64,000 nucleotides of DNA from Tupaia tana (GCA_026018925.1 JAKSZU010000016.1:27432877-27496876); one strand, 5' to 3'. Shown: positions 12,212-23,585, counted from the first letter of the stretch. A program made the numbers and translations. Notes: generated from the letters alone by a model not told the origin.

Positions 12212-12338
12212 TAGTGTAGAGCTGGAGATGAGAATTTCTCACTGAGAACAGGCAGCAAGTTGAAGATTTGGATCTGGGAATCATTTTCCTACAGCTGTTT
12301 CTCAAAATGTCTTAAATTCATGTTCAAAATGCTAACAT

Positions 12339-12590
12339 TGGGAAAGCCAGGTGGCGTGCTGGTTAAGGCAGCTGGATCTTACATGGGTAACTGCATGGTA
12401 CAAGTCCCAGAACAGGGGCTTGAAAAACCTGTTGGGCACATACACATGCATGCCCAAAATCCCAAGAAGAAAATAGAGTAGAAGGGATTGCAGCATGGCC
12501 ATCCCCCCAGAGAGTGCTTTCTCTCTTTCTCCCTCTCTCTCTCTCTCTCAATAGGTGCACATGGCCCTACAACAATTTTTGTTTGTTTTT
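12339..12590 (+). mobile_element. SINE-B copy
   Basis: AAAGCCAGGTGGCGTGCTGG head, CCCAAAATCCCAAGAAG, CATCCCCCCAGAGAGTGC, a (CT)n tract and a GGTGCACATGGCCCTAC end. Inserted in MER5A. Confidence 0.9.
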
Positions 12591-12606
12591 TAATGCCAAT
12601 ATCTTT

Positions 12607-12878
12607 TTCTTTTTTTTGGAGAGGTTTTCACTATAGGGCACGTGCGCTCGCCAGAAAGAGAAAGAGAGAGACAGAGAGACAGAGAGACAGAAAGCGAGAA
12701 ATCACCCCCCAGGGGGGATAGTCACATTGCAATCCCTTCTCCTCCATTCTCCTCTCGGGATCTTGGGCATGCACACACACACGCCCAGCCTGAGTTTTAA
12801 GCCACCGGGTCCGGGACACGAACCGCGGTCGACTACATGGGAGTCCAGCGACATAGCCATTATGCTAACTGCTGGTTC
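12607..12878 (-). mobile_element. SINE-A copy
   Basis: Antisense full-length element with CGAACCGCGGTCGACTAC (the box B region). TSD AATGCCAATATCTT at about 12592 and 12881. Confidence 0.95.
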
Positions 12879-12958
12879 CCTAATGCCAATATCTTGAGCC
12901 TCCCCAGCCTTACTGAATCAGACAAGCTGGTACAGAATCCATGACTCAGCATTTTAAA

Positions 12959-13163
12959 ATTTTATTTACTTCTTCCATGAGAGAAATACAGAAGGAAAGA
13001 GAGACAGGCACCCCCAACAGGGTCTCCAGGTCATAATCCATCCTCAACCTCAGCAGGCCTGGATCGCAAGCATGCACATGAACCTAGTGTGTACACGAAG
13101 GCCGTGGGATGCAAAGGCAGGACAGAGCACTGATAGCCCTGCACCACAAGCTGGCCCTTCAGA
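12959..13163 (-). mobile_element. SINE-D copy
   Basis: TTTATTTACTTCTTCCATGAGAG, CCCCCAACAGGGTCTCCAGG, AGGCCTGGATCGCAAGCATG, and a head ending CACAAGCTGGCCC. This is the clearest example of the SINE-D body in the window. Flanked by imperfect repeats of CAGCATTTTA / CTGCATTTTA. Confidence 0.85.
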
Positions 13164-13214
13164 ATCTGCATTTTATGAGCTCTCTAGAAGATTCCAATAT
13201 CTGAGAACTATTTA

Positions 13215-13692
13215 GACTAGGCAGTATACTGAGCCTTGGGGAACAGATGAGATGAACAGGGGAGACTCTAAAAAGAGAAAAGAAGGGCTGTTCTAAAACA
13301 CAATCTTGAGATGCATCTATGTTCACAGGAAAGAAGAATCAAAATGAGCCACCACCAGAGACAGAGAAAGATAAATTAATTGGGTAGGAGATGAATAGGG
13401 AAACAATAAAAGATAAACAAAACAATCAGGAAAAGCAGTAGGGCCCAGATGAGGGTAGACAGCATGAGTAGGAGGGGCCAGGTTGGTGGTTTTCTAGAAA
13501 CGGAAACCTCAGGGCCATGAGCCCATCCACAGGGGCTCTGTACAAATTTGAAAAAGCTTCCTTTCTTTGGGGTGTCCCTCAGCCAAAACCTACATAAACT
13601 GAAGCAGGTGCTGGGCCTAAATCAATCTACTGTATCACCCACTCACCCTCTGTTATTCCTGGAAAAGAAAAAATAGGAAGCCCAGCCTTTGA
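13215..13692. other. Unique sequence, nothing seen
   Basis: No repeat or coding signal is recognised. Confidence 0.45.
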
Positions 13693-13908
13693 GCTACAGC
13701 CAGTAGCATACTCAGTGTGGAGTTGGAAGCCACACGCTAACTGTGGTTCAAGTCCCTCGCCCTGTTGGTTTGAAAACATGCTGGGCCATGTGTACATGCC
13801 AAGGATCTTGGCAGGCTGGAGGACTGAGGAAGGGGACTGTGGGATGTCACTCTTTCTCACTCTTATGCATGCTCTCTTAGCATGAATTAAAAAAAAAAAA
13901 AAAAAAAA
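13693..13908 (+). mobile_element. SINE-D copy (sense)
   Basis: CCAGTAGCATACTCAGTG...GGTTCAAGTCCCTCG head, GGCAGGCTGGAGGACTGAGG body, TTAGCATGAATTAAAA tail and A20. It is directly followed by a SINE-A. Confidence 0.7.
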
Positions 13909-14152
13909 CGGGACCAGCAGTTGTCATAATGGCTATGTTGTTGGACTCCCATGTAGTCAACCACGGTTCAAGTTCCAGACCCAGTGGCTTGAACTCACGC
14001 CGGGCACGTGTGTGTGCGTGACCAAGATCCTGAGAGGAGAATGGAGGAGAAGGGATTGCAGTGTGGCCATCCCTCTGGGGGGTGATTTCTCGCTTTCTGT
14101 CTCTCCCTGTCCTTCTGAAGAGCGCACGCACCCTATAGCAAAAACTTCTCTA
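13909..14152 (+). mobile_element. SINE-A copy
   Basis: CGGGACCAGCAGTTGTCATAATGG head, CATCCCTCTGGGGGGTGATTTC, tail CCCTATAGCAAAAACTTCTC. It was inserted at the A-rich tail of the preceding SINE-D, giving a head-to-tail pair. Confidence 0.9.
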
Positions 14153-14767
14153 AAGAAAAGAAAGATTTCTTAATCTTAGTAGAAAAACACTCTGTAAGAG
14201 GAAAGTAGGAGTTAAAACTCCCTCTTGGACACAATGAACTTCATCTCAACCTCAAGCCTTCCCCATCTGATGAACAGAAATTAAAAAGAATAGAATAGAG
14301 GTATCTTCTTACTGCTGGGAAGTTTCCTGTTTCTAAGGGCAGAAACCTCCTAATCAATGACCTATAGCAGGCAGACACCATTTGAGCTTATATGAGAAAC
14401 CTCTTTCTACCAGATCTGGGCCTTCAAAGGCATTTTTTTTTTTTTTTGGTTCTCGGTTTCTCTACTGTTTTGTTTCTAGCTTGAGGGATATATTGTGACA
14501 CTACCCATCAGAATGAAGAGTTGTGAGGAAACAGAGCTCTAAGAAAAATCCAGGTTGTACATCAGGGAGGTGTGTTCAAACAGTAGATGCAACGTTTTCA
14601 AACTATTCAGAAATTTATCCTGTCTATATTTAAAATGTTCAATGAGGCACTCAACATTCTAACAAACAGTGCCATAAATCATTTCTTCTATTAACGCAGT
14701 TAACTTGAAAAATGTCCCCAAGCCTGTGTTTATATGGAGAATATTAAAAGACCATTTTCTTGCTCTC
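14153..14767. other. Unique sequence with a T15 run
   Basis: A T run at about 14431-14446 has no attached SINE. Nothing else is recognised. Confidence 0.45.
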
Positions 14768-14830
14768 TTTGATTAATTCCACAAACATTTATTGAGCAGT
14801 TCTAGGAACTAAAGATGCAATGTGGCCAAC
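14768..14830. mobile_element. Possible L2-like fragment
   Basis: CCACAAACATTTATTGAGCAG...GGAACTAAAGATGCAATG is the common 'CAACAAATATTTATTGAGC...' motif of old LINE ends. Short. Confidence 0.35.
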
Positions 14831-14924
14831 GTTAATGACACGGTCCCCCCCACGTGCTGGTGGCACCAAGTGCTGGGCGGACGTGAAGAGAGGGCCCAGA
14901 TCCTTCCCTTCACTCCTTTTACAG

Positions 14925-15125
14925 TGTGTAGAGAATCTTCAGTTTCCCAAGCCCTCTCTCATACACTATCTTTTCTGATCATCGCAGAAACCCAGGAACC
15001 AAGCTAGAAAGGCATAATGCATCCATTGCACAGATGAGAAAATAAAGGCTTAGGAAGTTAAGTGACTTGCCAGGATTGTTACATCTCTAGTTGTCGAACC
15101 TGGAATCAACCCAGTCTCCCTCCTT
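14925..15125 (-). mobile_element. MIR SINE fragment
   Basis: CACAGATGAGAAAATAAAGGC...AGTTAAGTGACTTGCCAGG is the antisense MIR core. Confidence 0.75.
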
Positions 15126-15129
15126 CTTG

Positions 15130-15823
15130 TCTGTGACTCATACACAAAAGAATGAATTCTGAAGCATCACTTCTCTTGGGGGCGGGGGGGGAGGGGGGCA
15201 TACGGCAGCTTTTCATATATGTGCCATGTACAGAGGGCTGGATCGGGGAGAAGGAGAAGGAGAAAGGCGGTTTTCTGAAATAAGATCAGTCCTTCTTTGC
15301 TCTGTTTTGTTAGTATCTGGTACATGCTAGAGCGTGCAGCCCTGGCCTTAATAAAGACCAAACAGTGAGAAAGCCACAAACTAAAGAAGAGATTACACTT
15401 TGCCATGAGAGGCATAATTAAATTCTTGTAAAACAGATGCTAGTGTCGGCCCACTTGCTTTCACTATTACTTATTCTTTGTTGTACAATCGTTCCAAAAG
15501 AGTAATAAATGACAGACACTCCCTGTGATGAGCACAACTTAAGCTCATTCTGTGGGCCAAGGGAAGAGCTGGGTGGACCATTCAGCCAGAAAGACTCCCC
15601 TCCAGAAAGCAGAGACTATACCAGAGCTACAAGTTGTACTGACATGAATAACACTGAAAAGCTTTTGATTCACTTTTGAGAAATATTCTACCCACAATAT
15701 TATCAATATTTTATTTAAAATGATAGAGGAGGCCTAATAATGTCTATATTCTTGTACAGTGCTGAATTGGACATGGTTTTCAGAATTTTCATTTTCTTGA
15801 GACGCTTAAGAGAAAAGAGGCCC
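15130..15823. other. Unique sequence, nothing seen
   Basis: It contains a G-rich stretch at about 15179-15200. No recognised repeat or gene. Confidence 0.45.
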
Positions 15824-16083
15824 GGGAACCAGCAGTTAGCGTAAGGGCTATGTCGCTGGACTCCCACGTAGTCGACCGCGGTTCACGTCCTGGACCCAGT
15901 GGCTTAAAACTCACGCCGGGCGCGTGTGCATACATGCCCAAGATCCCGAGAGGAGAATGGAGGAGAAGGGATTGCGGCGTGACCAACCCCCCTGGGGGGT
16001 GATTTCTCGCTTTCTGTCTCTATGTCTCTCTCTGTCTGGCGAGTGCACGCGCCCTACAGCGGGGGAAAAAAAAAAACTCTCCA
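15824..16083 (+). mobile_element. SINE-A copy
   Basis: GGGAACCAGCAGTTAGCGTAAGG head, near-consensus body. TSD AGAGAAAAGAGGCCC at about 15809 and 16085. Confidence 0.95.
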
Positions 16084-16332
16084 AGAGAAAAGAGGCCCAC
16101 AGCTCCTCCTCCTACAAACAAGTATAATTCTTGAAGACTCGTAAGAGCGAATTGTTTTTAATTTCCCAATGGACCTACATATGAGGCCAACCTTGCCGTC
16201 AAGTTGAGGTTGGCTCCACAACACCACCATACACCTCTTTCATTAAGATTGCTCACATTCACTGCACTTGTACCTCGCAGGATATGACGGAGTTAATGAT
16301 GATCAAACTACATCTTAAAAATAAGCTGTGAT

Positions 16333-16617
16333 AGGGACCAGCTGTTAGCATAATGGCTATGTCACTGGACTCCCATGTGTCCAGTGGCTCATGTCCCGGA
16401 CCCGGTGGCTTAAAACTCACGCCGGGTGCATGTGTGTGCATGCCCAAGATCCCAAGAGAAGAATGGAGGAGAAGGGATTGGGGCGTGGCCATCCCCCCTG
16501 GGGGGTGATTTCTCACTTTCTGTCTCTCTTTCTCTGTCTGTCTGGCGAGCGCATGCGTCCTATAGAAAAAAATAAATAAAATAAAGACCTCTCAAAAAAA
16601 AAAAAAAAAAAAAAAAA
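16333..16617 (+). mobile_element. SINE-A copy
   Basis: GGGACCAGCTGTTAGCATAATGG head with a short deletion before box B. A-rich tail ATAAATAAAATAAAG, then A24. TSD AAGCTGTGATA at 16322-16332 and 16618-16628. Confidence 0.95.
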
Positions 16618-16628
16618 AGCTGTGATAC

Positions 16629-17019
16629 AGGGGGTTTGAAAATGACGACAAAGACTAGGAAACAAAAGGATGATGGTGCACGACTGCCCCGAGTCAGTTA
16701 GAAGCAAAGAGAGAGGACACTCTGTGCTAAGGCACGTTGCTTTGTTCCAATCAATGAACATTCTTCCAGTAGAGAGTTCCTGACTAGTGCAGCTTATGTC
16801 CCCCAGCAGAAGAGATGTGGGCCCACATCTCAGAAGAGCACCAAAGGAGACAAAAAAGCAGAGCGAGGAGTCAAGGAATCTGTGCAATTGCTGTGCATTG
16901 CAGAACTCAGAGGAAAACCTGAAAGAAGTAACCTCATATGAGGTTATTTAGAGAAGGGTGGCCTCAAGATCTTGACAGGACACGTTCCCAGCAAATCTCA
17001 AATCCAGCCTTTGTACACC
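16629..17019. other. Unique sequence, nothing seen
   Basis: No repeat or coding signal is recognised. Confidence 0.45.
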
Positions 17020-17024
17020 GGGTA

Positions 17025-17640
17025 CTGTGATGGCTCACTCTGTGTCAACTTGACTGAGCTAAGGGTTGCCTAGGTGGCTGGTAAAGCTTTATTTCTGGGT
17101 GTGTCTGTGAAGATATTTCAGGAAAAGATTAGCATTTGAATTGCCTTCACCAAGGTGAGCAGGCATCATCCAACCCAGCGAGGGCCCAACAGAACCAAAA
17201 GGCAGAAGAAATGACGACAATGCGCTCTCTCTTTTTGAGCTGGGACACCCATCTTCTACTGTCCACAGGCATCGATGCCCTGCTTCTTGGGCCTTAGACT
17301 CTAGGACGTATGCCAGCAGTCCCTGCCCCAGGTCACAGGCCTCCAGATGTGACTGAGAATTATACTGTCAGCTCTTCTGGTCCTCAGGCCCGTGGTCCTG
17401 GACTGAACTACACCACCGGCTTTCCTGGGTCTCTGCTGACAGTTGACAGATTGTGGGAGTTCCCAAACTCCATAATGTCACCTACGTGGAACATTTGATC
17501 CACCTTTTAAGAATGGATATATAGACATATCTGTGTATGTGTGGGTATAGATAGAGAGATATGCCTATGTATGCATATACTCATATATACAGAATAGGTC
17601 TTACTGCTTCTGTTTTTTTCTGGAGAATCTTCACTGATAA
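17025..17640 (+). mobile_element. Old interspersed repeat with LTR-like ends, copy 1
   Basis: CTGTGATGGCTCACTCTGTGTC...AACTTGACTG at the left, GAGCTGGGACACCCATCTTC and ACTACACCACCGGCTTTCCTG in the middle, and a TATA-rich stretch then CTTCTGTTTTTTTCTGGAGA at the right. This is the sense form of a repeat whose antisense form starts TATTAGTCAGGGTTCTCC in many mammals. The copy at 38741-39165 is the reverse orientation. The ends start TG and end near CA, as in an LTR. I cannot name the family with certainty. No viral gene remains. Confidence 0.7.
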
Positions 17641-17905
17641 AAATACCAAACTCTTTATTCTTAGGGCAGACATACACTGGACTTGGGACAGTGGGTTTTT
17701 TCAAGGACCCTCTTAAGTAGGGCACGTAGTCAGATAAGATATGTAAAAAATTCCTACAAGGGCTCCTGCTTGTCTGCATTCCCTAAGGCGGGTCTCTCCC
17801 TGGTATAGGCACTGGACATGTCAATAGAAGAGCCAGGTATTTGTGAACCTAATTCTAAAAGGCTGGCTCAACTATTAAAAAAATGGGGGTGGGGTATGGG
17901 GAGAT
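17641..17905. other. Unique sequence, nothing seen
   Basis: Short unique stretch ending in G-rich DNA just before the next SINE. Confidence 0.4.
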
Positions 17906-18151
17906 GGGGGGGGCAGTGGGTGGCGTAATGGTTTCATCACTGGACTCCCATGTAGGTGACCGCAGTTCAAGTCCTGGAGCCAGCAGTTTAAAACTCACAC
18001 CAGGCGTGTGTGCATGCGTGCCCGAAATCTTGAGAGGAGAAGGGAGGAGAAGGGACTGTGGCGTGGCCACCCCCTCTGGGGGGTGATTTCTTTCTGTCTC
18101 TCTGGTGAGTACACATGCGGTGCTGTACAGTAAAAATCTCTCTTAAAATAA
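17906..18151 (+). mobile_element. SINE-A-like copy
   Basis: GGCAGTGGGTGGCGTAATGG head, CGCAGTTCAAGTCCTGG box B region, CCACCCCCTCTGGGGGGTG, a shortened pyrimidine tract and TCTCTCTTAAAATA. Confidence 0.9.
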
Positions 18152-18640
18152 GGGGGGAGAGGAACTGTTTTGTTAGGAAAACAAAACAAAAATACCAGAG
18201 TAAGTCCTCACACCCAGTTAATCCTAGCATCACAAGGGTGGAGTCAACTGAGCTTGATGTGGCCAAACTTGAATTTTCTGCCTTGTGATAAGATCTCCAC
18301 TCAATCTTCCTGCCCATCTCCCTCCTCCTCCGCCGTTAGCCCACTCTTGCTGACACCCCTTGGCTCTCACAGCACCCTCCCCCGGGCCTCCTTTCCTCAC
18401 TCACTCTCTCTCTTCCCTTGTTAAAAGTAGCCCAGGCTGCCAGACGGCTGTGACACACACCAAGAGGGGACTTGCTACTCAGCTGTAAACCCGGCTTCCA
18501 GAAGTTGTTTCTGGCTCATGCATCTCATTGAATGTATTTAAATACATTATATGCAGCCTTCTGGCCACATCAGGTAAGGAGAGGTGCAAGTGCTCCCCAC
18601 CACCTCCCTGGACCCCACAATCTCATCAGTATACAGAGGC
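18152..18640. other. Unique sequence, nothing seen
   Basis: Pyrimidine-rich near 18300-18420. No gene or repeat family is recognised. Confidence 0.45.
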
Positions 18641-18644
18641 AGGC

Positions 18645-18960
18645 AGGTGCACACACACACACCTGCTTATACTCACATTCATACATACATACACACATAC
18701 ATCCATACGTACCTGCTTACACTCACATAGAGACACCTATACACATATATTCACATACATATGCACATACACACACATGCCTACATATTTTGTGTTGTCA
18801 GAAAAGACATCACACATTTTTTCTGTTTTTCTATGTAAAAATGCATCATGACTTTTCTGACAACCCAATATATACATACACATATACACACATGCATACA
18901 CAGTCACTCACATTCACATATACACATATCCACATGCACATACACATTTGACATGCACGC
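18645..18960. repeat. CA/ATAC-rich simple-repeat tract
   Basis: Imperfect ACAC, ATAC and CATA units run on both sides of a mariner MITE (18788-18868). Short open frames with Thr/His-rich translations here are products of this repeat, not genes. Confidence 0.85.
18788..18868. mobile_element. Palindromic mariner MITE, copy 2
   Basis: Left end TTGTGTTGTCAGAAAAG, right end CTTTTCTGACAACCCAA followed by TA. The interior is a near-perfect inverted repeat around CTGTTTTTCTATG. Same family as 1691-1772. Confidence 0.85.
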
Positions 18961-18964
18961 ATAC

Positions 18965-19309
18965 ACGTATGTACCAATACACTGAATGGGCAACGGTGCA
19001 GAAGTGATAAAGCTTGTACCAAGGCAGAGAATGCAGAGACACTGAAATGATGAAGGAAGCCTCAGGCTAGCCATGCCAATCAATTCCCCTGTGCAGCTGG
19101 GATGGGCGCCAGGGAGAAAAAAGCAAATGAACAAACCTGTCGGCCTCTCGGCCCCACCTTGGAACTCGGGTTCCAGCCAGGATGCAGTCCTGAACACGCC
19201 TCCTTCACAAGGACCTGAACTCACCCTGCTCTACTCCCACAGCCAGCACGAGGCCCCTGGATGGCCTCACCCCCAGGATGTGGCTACCAAAACTTAGAGC
19301 AAGTGTCTT
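18965..19309. other. Unique sequence, nothing seen
   Basis: GC-moderate unique DNA with no repeat or exon signal. Confidence 0.45.
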
Positions 19310-19480
19310 GGCATCAAATGGCCTGATGAAAGCCTGGCTCTGCCACTTCCCAGACGGGACCCTGGACAGGTGACTGCACCGCCACTTCCTCCTCTGTCAC
19401 ACAGTGTAAGTAACAGTGCTGACCTTGTGGCACTGGAGAGAGGATGAGTTCCCACGCAATGCTGCTCAGTAAAGGTTGGC
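19310..19480 (+). mobile_element. MIR SINE fragment
   Basis: GCCTGGCTCTGCCACTTCCC, then a GGTGACTGCACCGCC...CCTCTGTCACACAG core, in MIR order. Confidence 0.7.
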
Positions 19481-20049
19481 CTCTGTCAGCCAGGTCCTGC
19501 CTCATCCCTGGCTAAGCCCAGGTGCTACTTCACCTCCCTGCATCCAGTTCTCTCAGAGGTAAATGGGAGCCAGGACGCTCCCGGGCAACGCTCTGTCAGC
19601 TTCCACAGTTACTACTGTACGGCTTCCTTCCCCTGCCTGGAGTCTTCCTACTTCAGGTAAGCCTGTGTCAACCATTCCTATCCACTGCTATCGATGACCC
19701 TTCCCAAAGCATGTGTCCACAGTGGCATCCCTCTGCCTTGAGTTTACAGAGCACCTCATTCCCTGATGGTACAGTTCCCTTCTTTCCTCAAAACAGAGCC
19801 CTCCGCCCCACCCAGCTGGGCTTCCTCATTGTTCCATTTACTCCAAGACTACTCTCCCTTGTGTCTTGGCCTGCTCTTGTTGCTGCCTGTCCTTCCTCCC
19901 ACTGTGGAAGTTCTAGTACAGCTCATGGTCAGTCCAGTCTCCTTTGAACTCTTCCTCTCCCCTCTGCCCTCCACAGTAGGCAGGAGAGTAATTGTTCACC
20001 TCAGCAACTGTCACACACTGTCCTAATAGCATCAAATGGTTTTGAAAAA
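19481..20049. other. Unique pyrimidine-rich sequence
   Basis: Overlapping open frames of 86-141 codons at 19522-20026 come from low stop density in CT-rich DNA. Their Leu/Pro/Ser-rich translations show no domain I recognise. It could be decayed L2, but I cannot anchor it. Confidence 0.4.
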
Positions 20050-20285
20050 TATACTCTTGGGACACAATAGAGCTTCTTGACCTTAGCACCATTGACATCT
20101 GGGTTGGGTAACTGTGTGTGTGTGTGCGTGTGTGTGCGTGCATGTGCGTGTGTGTGTGTGTGTGTGTGTGTAGAGGCTGTCCAGTGTACTGTAGGACATT
20201 AGCAGTATCCCTGATCTCTAACCATAGATACTAGAAGCAGTACATATACACCCCACATGTATCCAGATGTTGCTAAATGTTCCTT
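20050..20285 (-). mobile_element. MER20-like hAT relic with GT expansion
   Basis: CTTGACCTTAGCACCATTGAC, GAGGCTGTCCAGTGTACTGTAGGAC, GCAGTATCCCTGATCTCTA and TCCAGATGTTGCTAAATG follow the antisense MER20 order. A 60-bp GT tract replaces the short spacer after GGGTTGGGTAACT. Confidence 0.75.
20112..20171. repeat. (GT)n microsatellite with GCGT interruptions
   Basis: A tract of about 60 bp inside the MER20-like element. Confidence 0.95.
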
Positions 20286-20299
20286 GGAGAGACTTAGAG

Positions 20300-20455
20300 T
20301 CACTGGATACACTCATCTCCTCAAACAAACCATGAACTCCCAGACAACAGAGTCCTGTTATTTACTTTTTTATTTCCCCCAAGCATTTAGCAAAGGCTGT
20401 GCACACAATAAACACTAAGTAAATGCCTGGAATGAATGGACACGTGAATGAACAC
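20300..20455 (+). mobile_element. L2 LINE 3' fragment
   Basis: CATGAACTCCCAGACAACAGAG..., CAAGCATTTAGCAAAGGCTG and ACAATAAACACTAAGTAAATG match the L2 3' end order. Confidence 0.65.
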
Positions 20456-20697
20456 ATGGCATGATGCTGCAGAAGAACGGCACTCAGCACAGAGGATCTA
20501 TGCCCCAGGTAAACCCAGGCTTGAGCGCACGGAAAGCCCTCCAGGTCCCTTTTTGCATTATAAACAAGAACCAGATTTTCTAAGTCACTGGACTACTTAG
20601 TGAATTTTCACCCATGCATAATGCTTTGAATATAGCAGAGCTTAATAAAAATGTGAAGAATGAGCAAATTCTGCTCTAGGGCACTATTTAGAGAAAA

Positions 20698-20775
20698 AAT
20701 AGATAGATACACACATGTGCACATACACACACATATGTGTGTATATGTGTATCTATCTATTTATCTATCTATAAC
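20698..20775. repeat. Inverted simple repeat (ATAG/ACAC - GTGT/CTAT)
   Basis: ATAGATAGATACACACAT is mirrored by ATGTGTATCTATCTAT across a CA/TG centre, forming a likely cruciform or hairpin. Confidence 0.8.
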
Positions 20776-20884
20776 TAAGAAAAACAGAGACTCACTACTA
20801 CTCACACATATTCTGGGGACTACCATAGTTTCATTTTCTTTGTGTTTCCTTGTTTTGTGAACAGCATGGTTGTGAGCTAAGAAG

Positions 20885-21110
20885 CAGTGTGGAATAAGGA
20901 AAAGGGTATGGGAGTTAGAGCCAGGGAAACATAAATCTGGATGTCAGATTATGGTCCATCATGAGGATGGAGGTCTTCAGCAAATAGCCTCTGGGAGCTT
21001 CTATGTCCTCACCTATAAAAGGGGACTATGAGGCCAACCCAGAAGGTTATTGTCAGGCTTCACTTAAGCAGTCTAAAAGTGTTTTCATACAAGTAGGCAT
21101 TTAATAGCAG
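20885..21110 (+). mobile_element. MIR SINE fragment
   Basis: GGGAGTTAGAGCCAGGG, then CCTCACCTATAAAAGGGGAC and GGTTATTGTCAGGCTTCAC, in MIR order. Confidence 0.6.
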
Positions 21111-22671
21111 TATGATTTCCTCTTCTTTGTGCTAACCATAAAATTTGATAATGTCATTTCTAACCAACAGAATTAGAGATGTACTTAGGCGATCAGTCTC
21201 CCACAAAGAATCCTTACCTTGGTATTCTAAAAGAAAGTTTAATAAGATGACAAATTGGCAAAATGCCCAAGCCATTTTAGACATATATTCCTATGTAAAT
21301 TAAGCTCCAAAAAAGTGAGGTCTGCATGATTCTGGTCCAGGCGAATAAAAAGAACTTAGATGGCTTTCTTCTAGCCTCCGCAGAGCCAAAGACCAAATCC
21401 TCCCTGAGCATTCAGGCATCAGCACAGTCCTGCTAAGTGTCCTGCGCAAGATTCTGCCTGTAAGTCTTTTCCTTCCATTAGACCATGCACAGTGTCAGTC
21501 TGTCCCAGAGCATATGACGAAGTTCCACAACTGTACAGTAAGGTCTTGGTGGAGACACAGTTACATAGTGGAACTGCTAACTCCCCTCAACCCCCCATGA
21601 TTTCCCCCGACATCTGCCAATTAAAGGACAGACAACCTGACGATGACTTTGTGGGCTTCTCTACTTGGGCTGCTCTAAGATGAAAATCGCCTCTTTCAAG
21701 ACCATTTGTTGATGAACAATGGAAAAATATCTTTGTGTTCTTCCAGCCAAATGCCACCTCCCAGACACAGACTCCTTGTAAAGAATTCAGATTTGCAGGG
21801 AAATCAATCCTAATGACTCAGGGCCAACTCCATAAAAGTGTTTATTTCTGCTTTGGGCTCTGACATGGCTTTCTTTTTTTCATTTCATTTTTTTCAGAAG
21901 TGACTGGAAGGTAAGAAAATCATGAAATATGCATGTGGATATGGACTGTGGGCAGCAAAGATAAAGTAGAACAGTTTTTATCAAAATGAGTAAAGAGATA
22001 TAGGCTCTTGGCAGTCAAATAAGACCCAGAATCATCCACCTGCATCTTAGCCAAGGTTATTGGTCACCCTAAATGACCTCATCAATTCAGCCTCTGAATA
22101 TTGAGATTGATAAAAAATACAACATGTGGAAGAACTGCCCAGAAAGCCTTCACTTACCTGATCTCATTTCCATTCCTCTGGCATCTATCTCATTAACCAG
22201 CAAATAACATAAATTATTTTAGAGCACTAAGTTTGATATGAATATAAAGGGGGAAAAAAAGCAATAATCTAGAAACTGAGAAAGTAGATTTTGGGAATGA
22301 CCCAAAGAAAGTCATCCACAATCTATGCCTTAATTTATCCACCACTAAAAATGCGTATGAACATCTGCTACCTAAATTTTATAATGAAAACTGCCACGAA
22401 TTCTTAATTAGAAGTCATTCCATGGAAGAAAAGGTTCTATGGACCAAGTAAGACAATATTATCATTACTTCCCTTTACTACCTCTTAAGATCTGCAAAGG
22501 ACTTAATTGGACCCCAACAAGCTTGAGCGTCAAGAAATATGGTGTTCAATGGCATAGCTTTGATGTTGACGTGGAGCCCCAAGGTCTGAAGATCAGCTAG
22601 TCTTCCATCCTCTCCCAATAGAGTTCTTTTCCCTCGCGATCCTCCCATCTTCCTCGGGGAGATGGGAGGAT
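21111..22671. other. Unique sequence, no gene seen
   Basis: About 1.5 kb of AT-moderate DNA without a recognised repeat, exon or RNA gene. One of the longer repeat-free blocks. Confidence 0.5.
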
Positions 22672-22935
22672 CTTTTTCTTTTTCGAGAGGTTTTTGCTAT
22701 AGGGTGCGTGCGCTCACCAGAAAGATGGAGACAGAGAGTTAGAAAGCAACAAATCACCCCCCCCCCCAGGGGGATGGCCACACCGCAATCCCTTCTCCTC
22801 CATTTTCTTCTCGGGATCTTGGGCACGCACGCACACATGCCTGGCATGAGTTTAAGCCACTGGGTCTGGGACTCAAACCGCAGTCGACTACATGGGAGTT
22901 CAGCGACATAGTCTTTATGCCAACTACTGGTCCCC
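22672..22935 (-). mobile_element. SINE-A copy with C run
   Basis: Antisense: CGAGAGGTTTTTGCTATAGGG, purine tract, an expanded C11 in the C/G palindrome at about 22757, and a head ending GCCAACTACTGGTCCCC. Confidence 0.95.
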
Positions 22936-23585
22936 GGAGTCTCTTTTCTGAGGCATTCCCCTTACTGAGCAGCTGTGATATAGCCTGTCTCTGAAGACAT
23001 CTAAAGACAGAACTAACTTATCTCTTCCTGGTGTGTTCTCTTTCTTCAGAATCCAGGTTTTAGAAATTAGACATATCAGGGGATATGGAGTTCAGCCTTA
23101 GCCAAAGAATTCCTGGATCCTTTCCTCGACCACAACCTACTTACTCCTAACCTAAGAGCTTTTCTACCTGGGTCACCCAGAAGTTCTCTTGGTGCCAAAG
23201 TGCTCACTCTAAGACCCTGATCCCAAGCCAAATGAGTTGCTTCCATGTGGTTCAGTCTACAGTCGCAGAACCCCAGGTTTAGGGTCCCCAATCATCACAA
23301 AGTCCCCAATGCCCTGACTTCACCTCATCCTGCCATTCTTTTCTTGTTCCTATTTCTTCTTTCCTCCCATCCATTCTTACCACACTGAAACAAATCTACT
23401 TACAATATCCTTCATCAATTGTTCCCAGCATAGGTACTTTACAGTCCAATCACCTCATCTGTTCTTTCTTACCACTTCTGAAGCTTAATCTGGTCAATTT
23501 TTATAATCAAGGCTTTTGTGAAATCACCTACTTTTCAATTCCAATCATTTGAGGCACAGATACTACAGTAAAATAAAATCTACTA
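22936..23585. other. Unique sequence; possible old LINE
   Basis: The CT-rich 23320-23480 stretch vaguely resembles L2, but no firm anchor is visible. No gene is recognised. Confidence 0.4.

Larger units (their letters stand above)
12292..13210 (+). mobile_element. MER5A relic broken by three SINEs
   Basis: Pieces at about 12292-12336 (CTGTTTCTCAAAATG...CAAAATGCTAACATT), 12880-12958 (CCCCAGCCTTACTGAATCAG) and 13164-13210 (CATTTTATGAGCTCTCTAGAAG) join into MER5A order. The gaps are SINE-B, SINE-A and SINE-D insertions. Confidence 0.7.

Noticed and set aside
18528-18951. His/Thr/Tyr-rich frames
   Set aside because: Translations of a CA/ATAC simple repeat.
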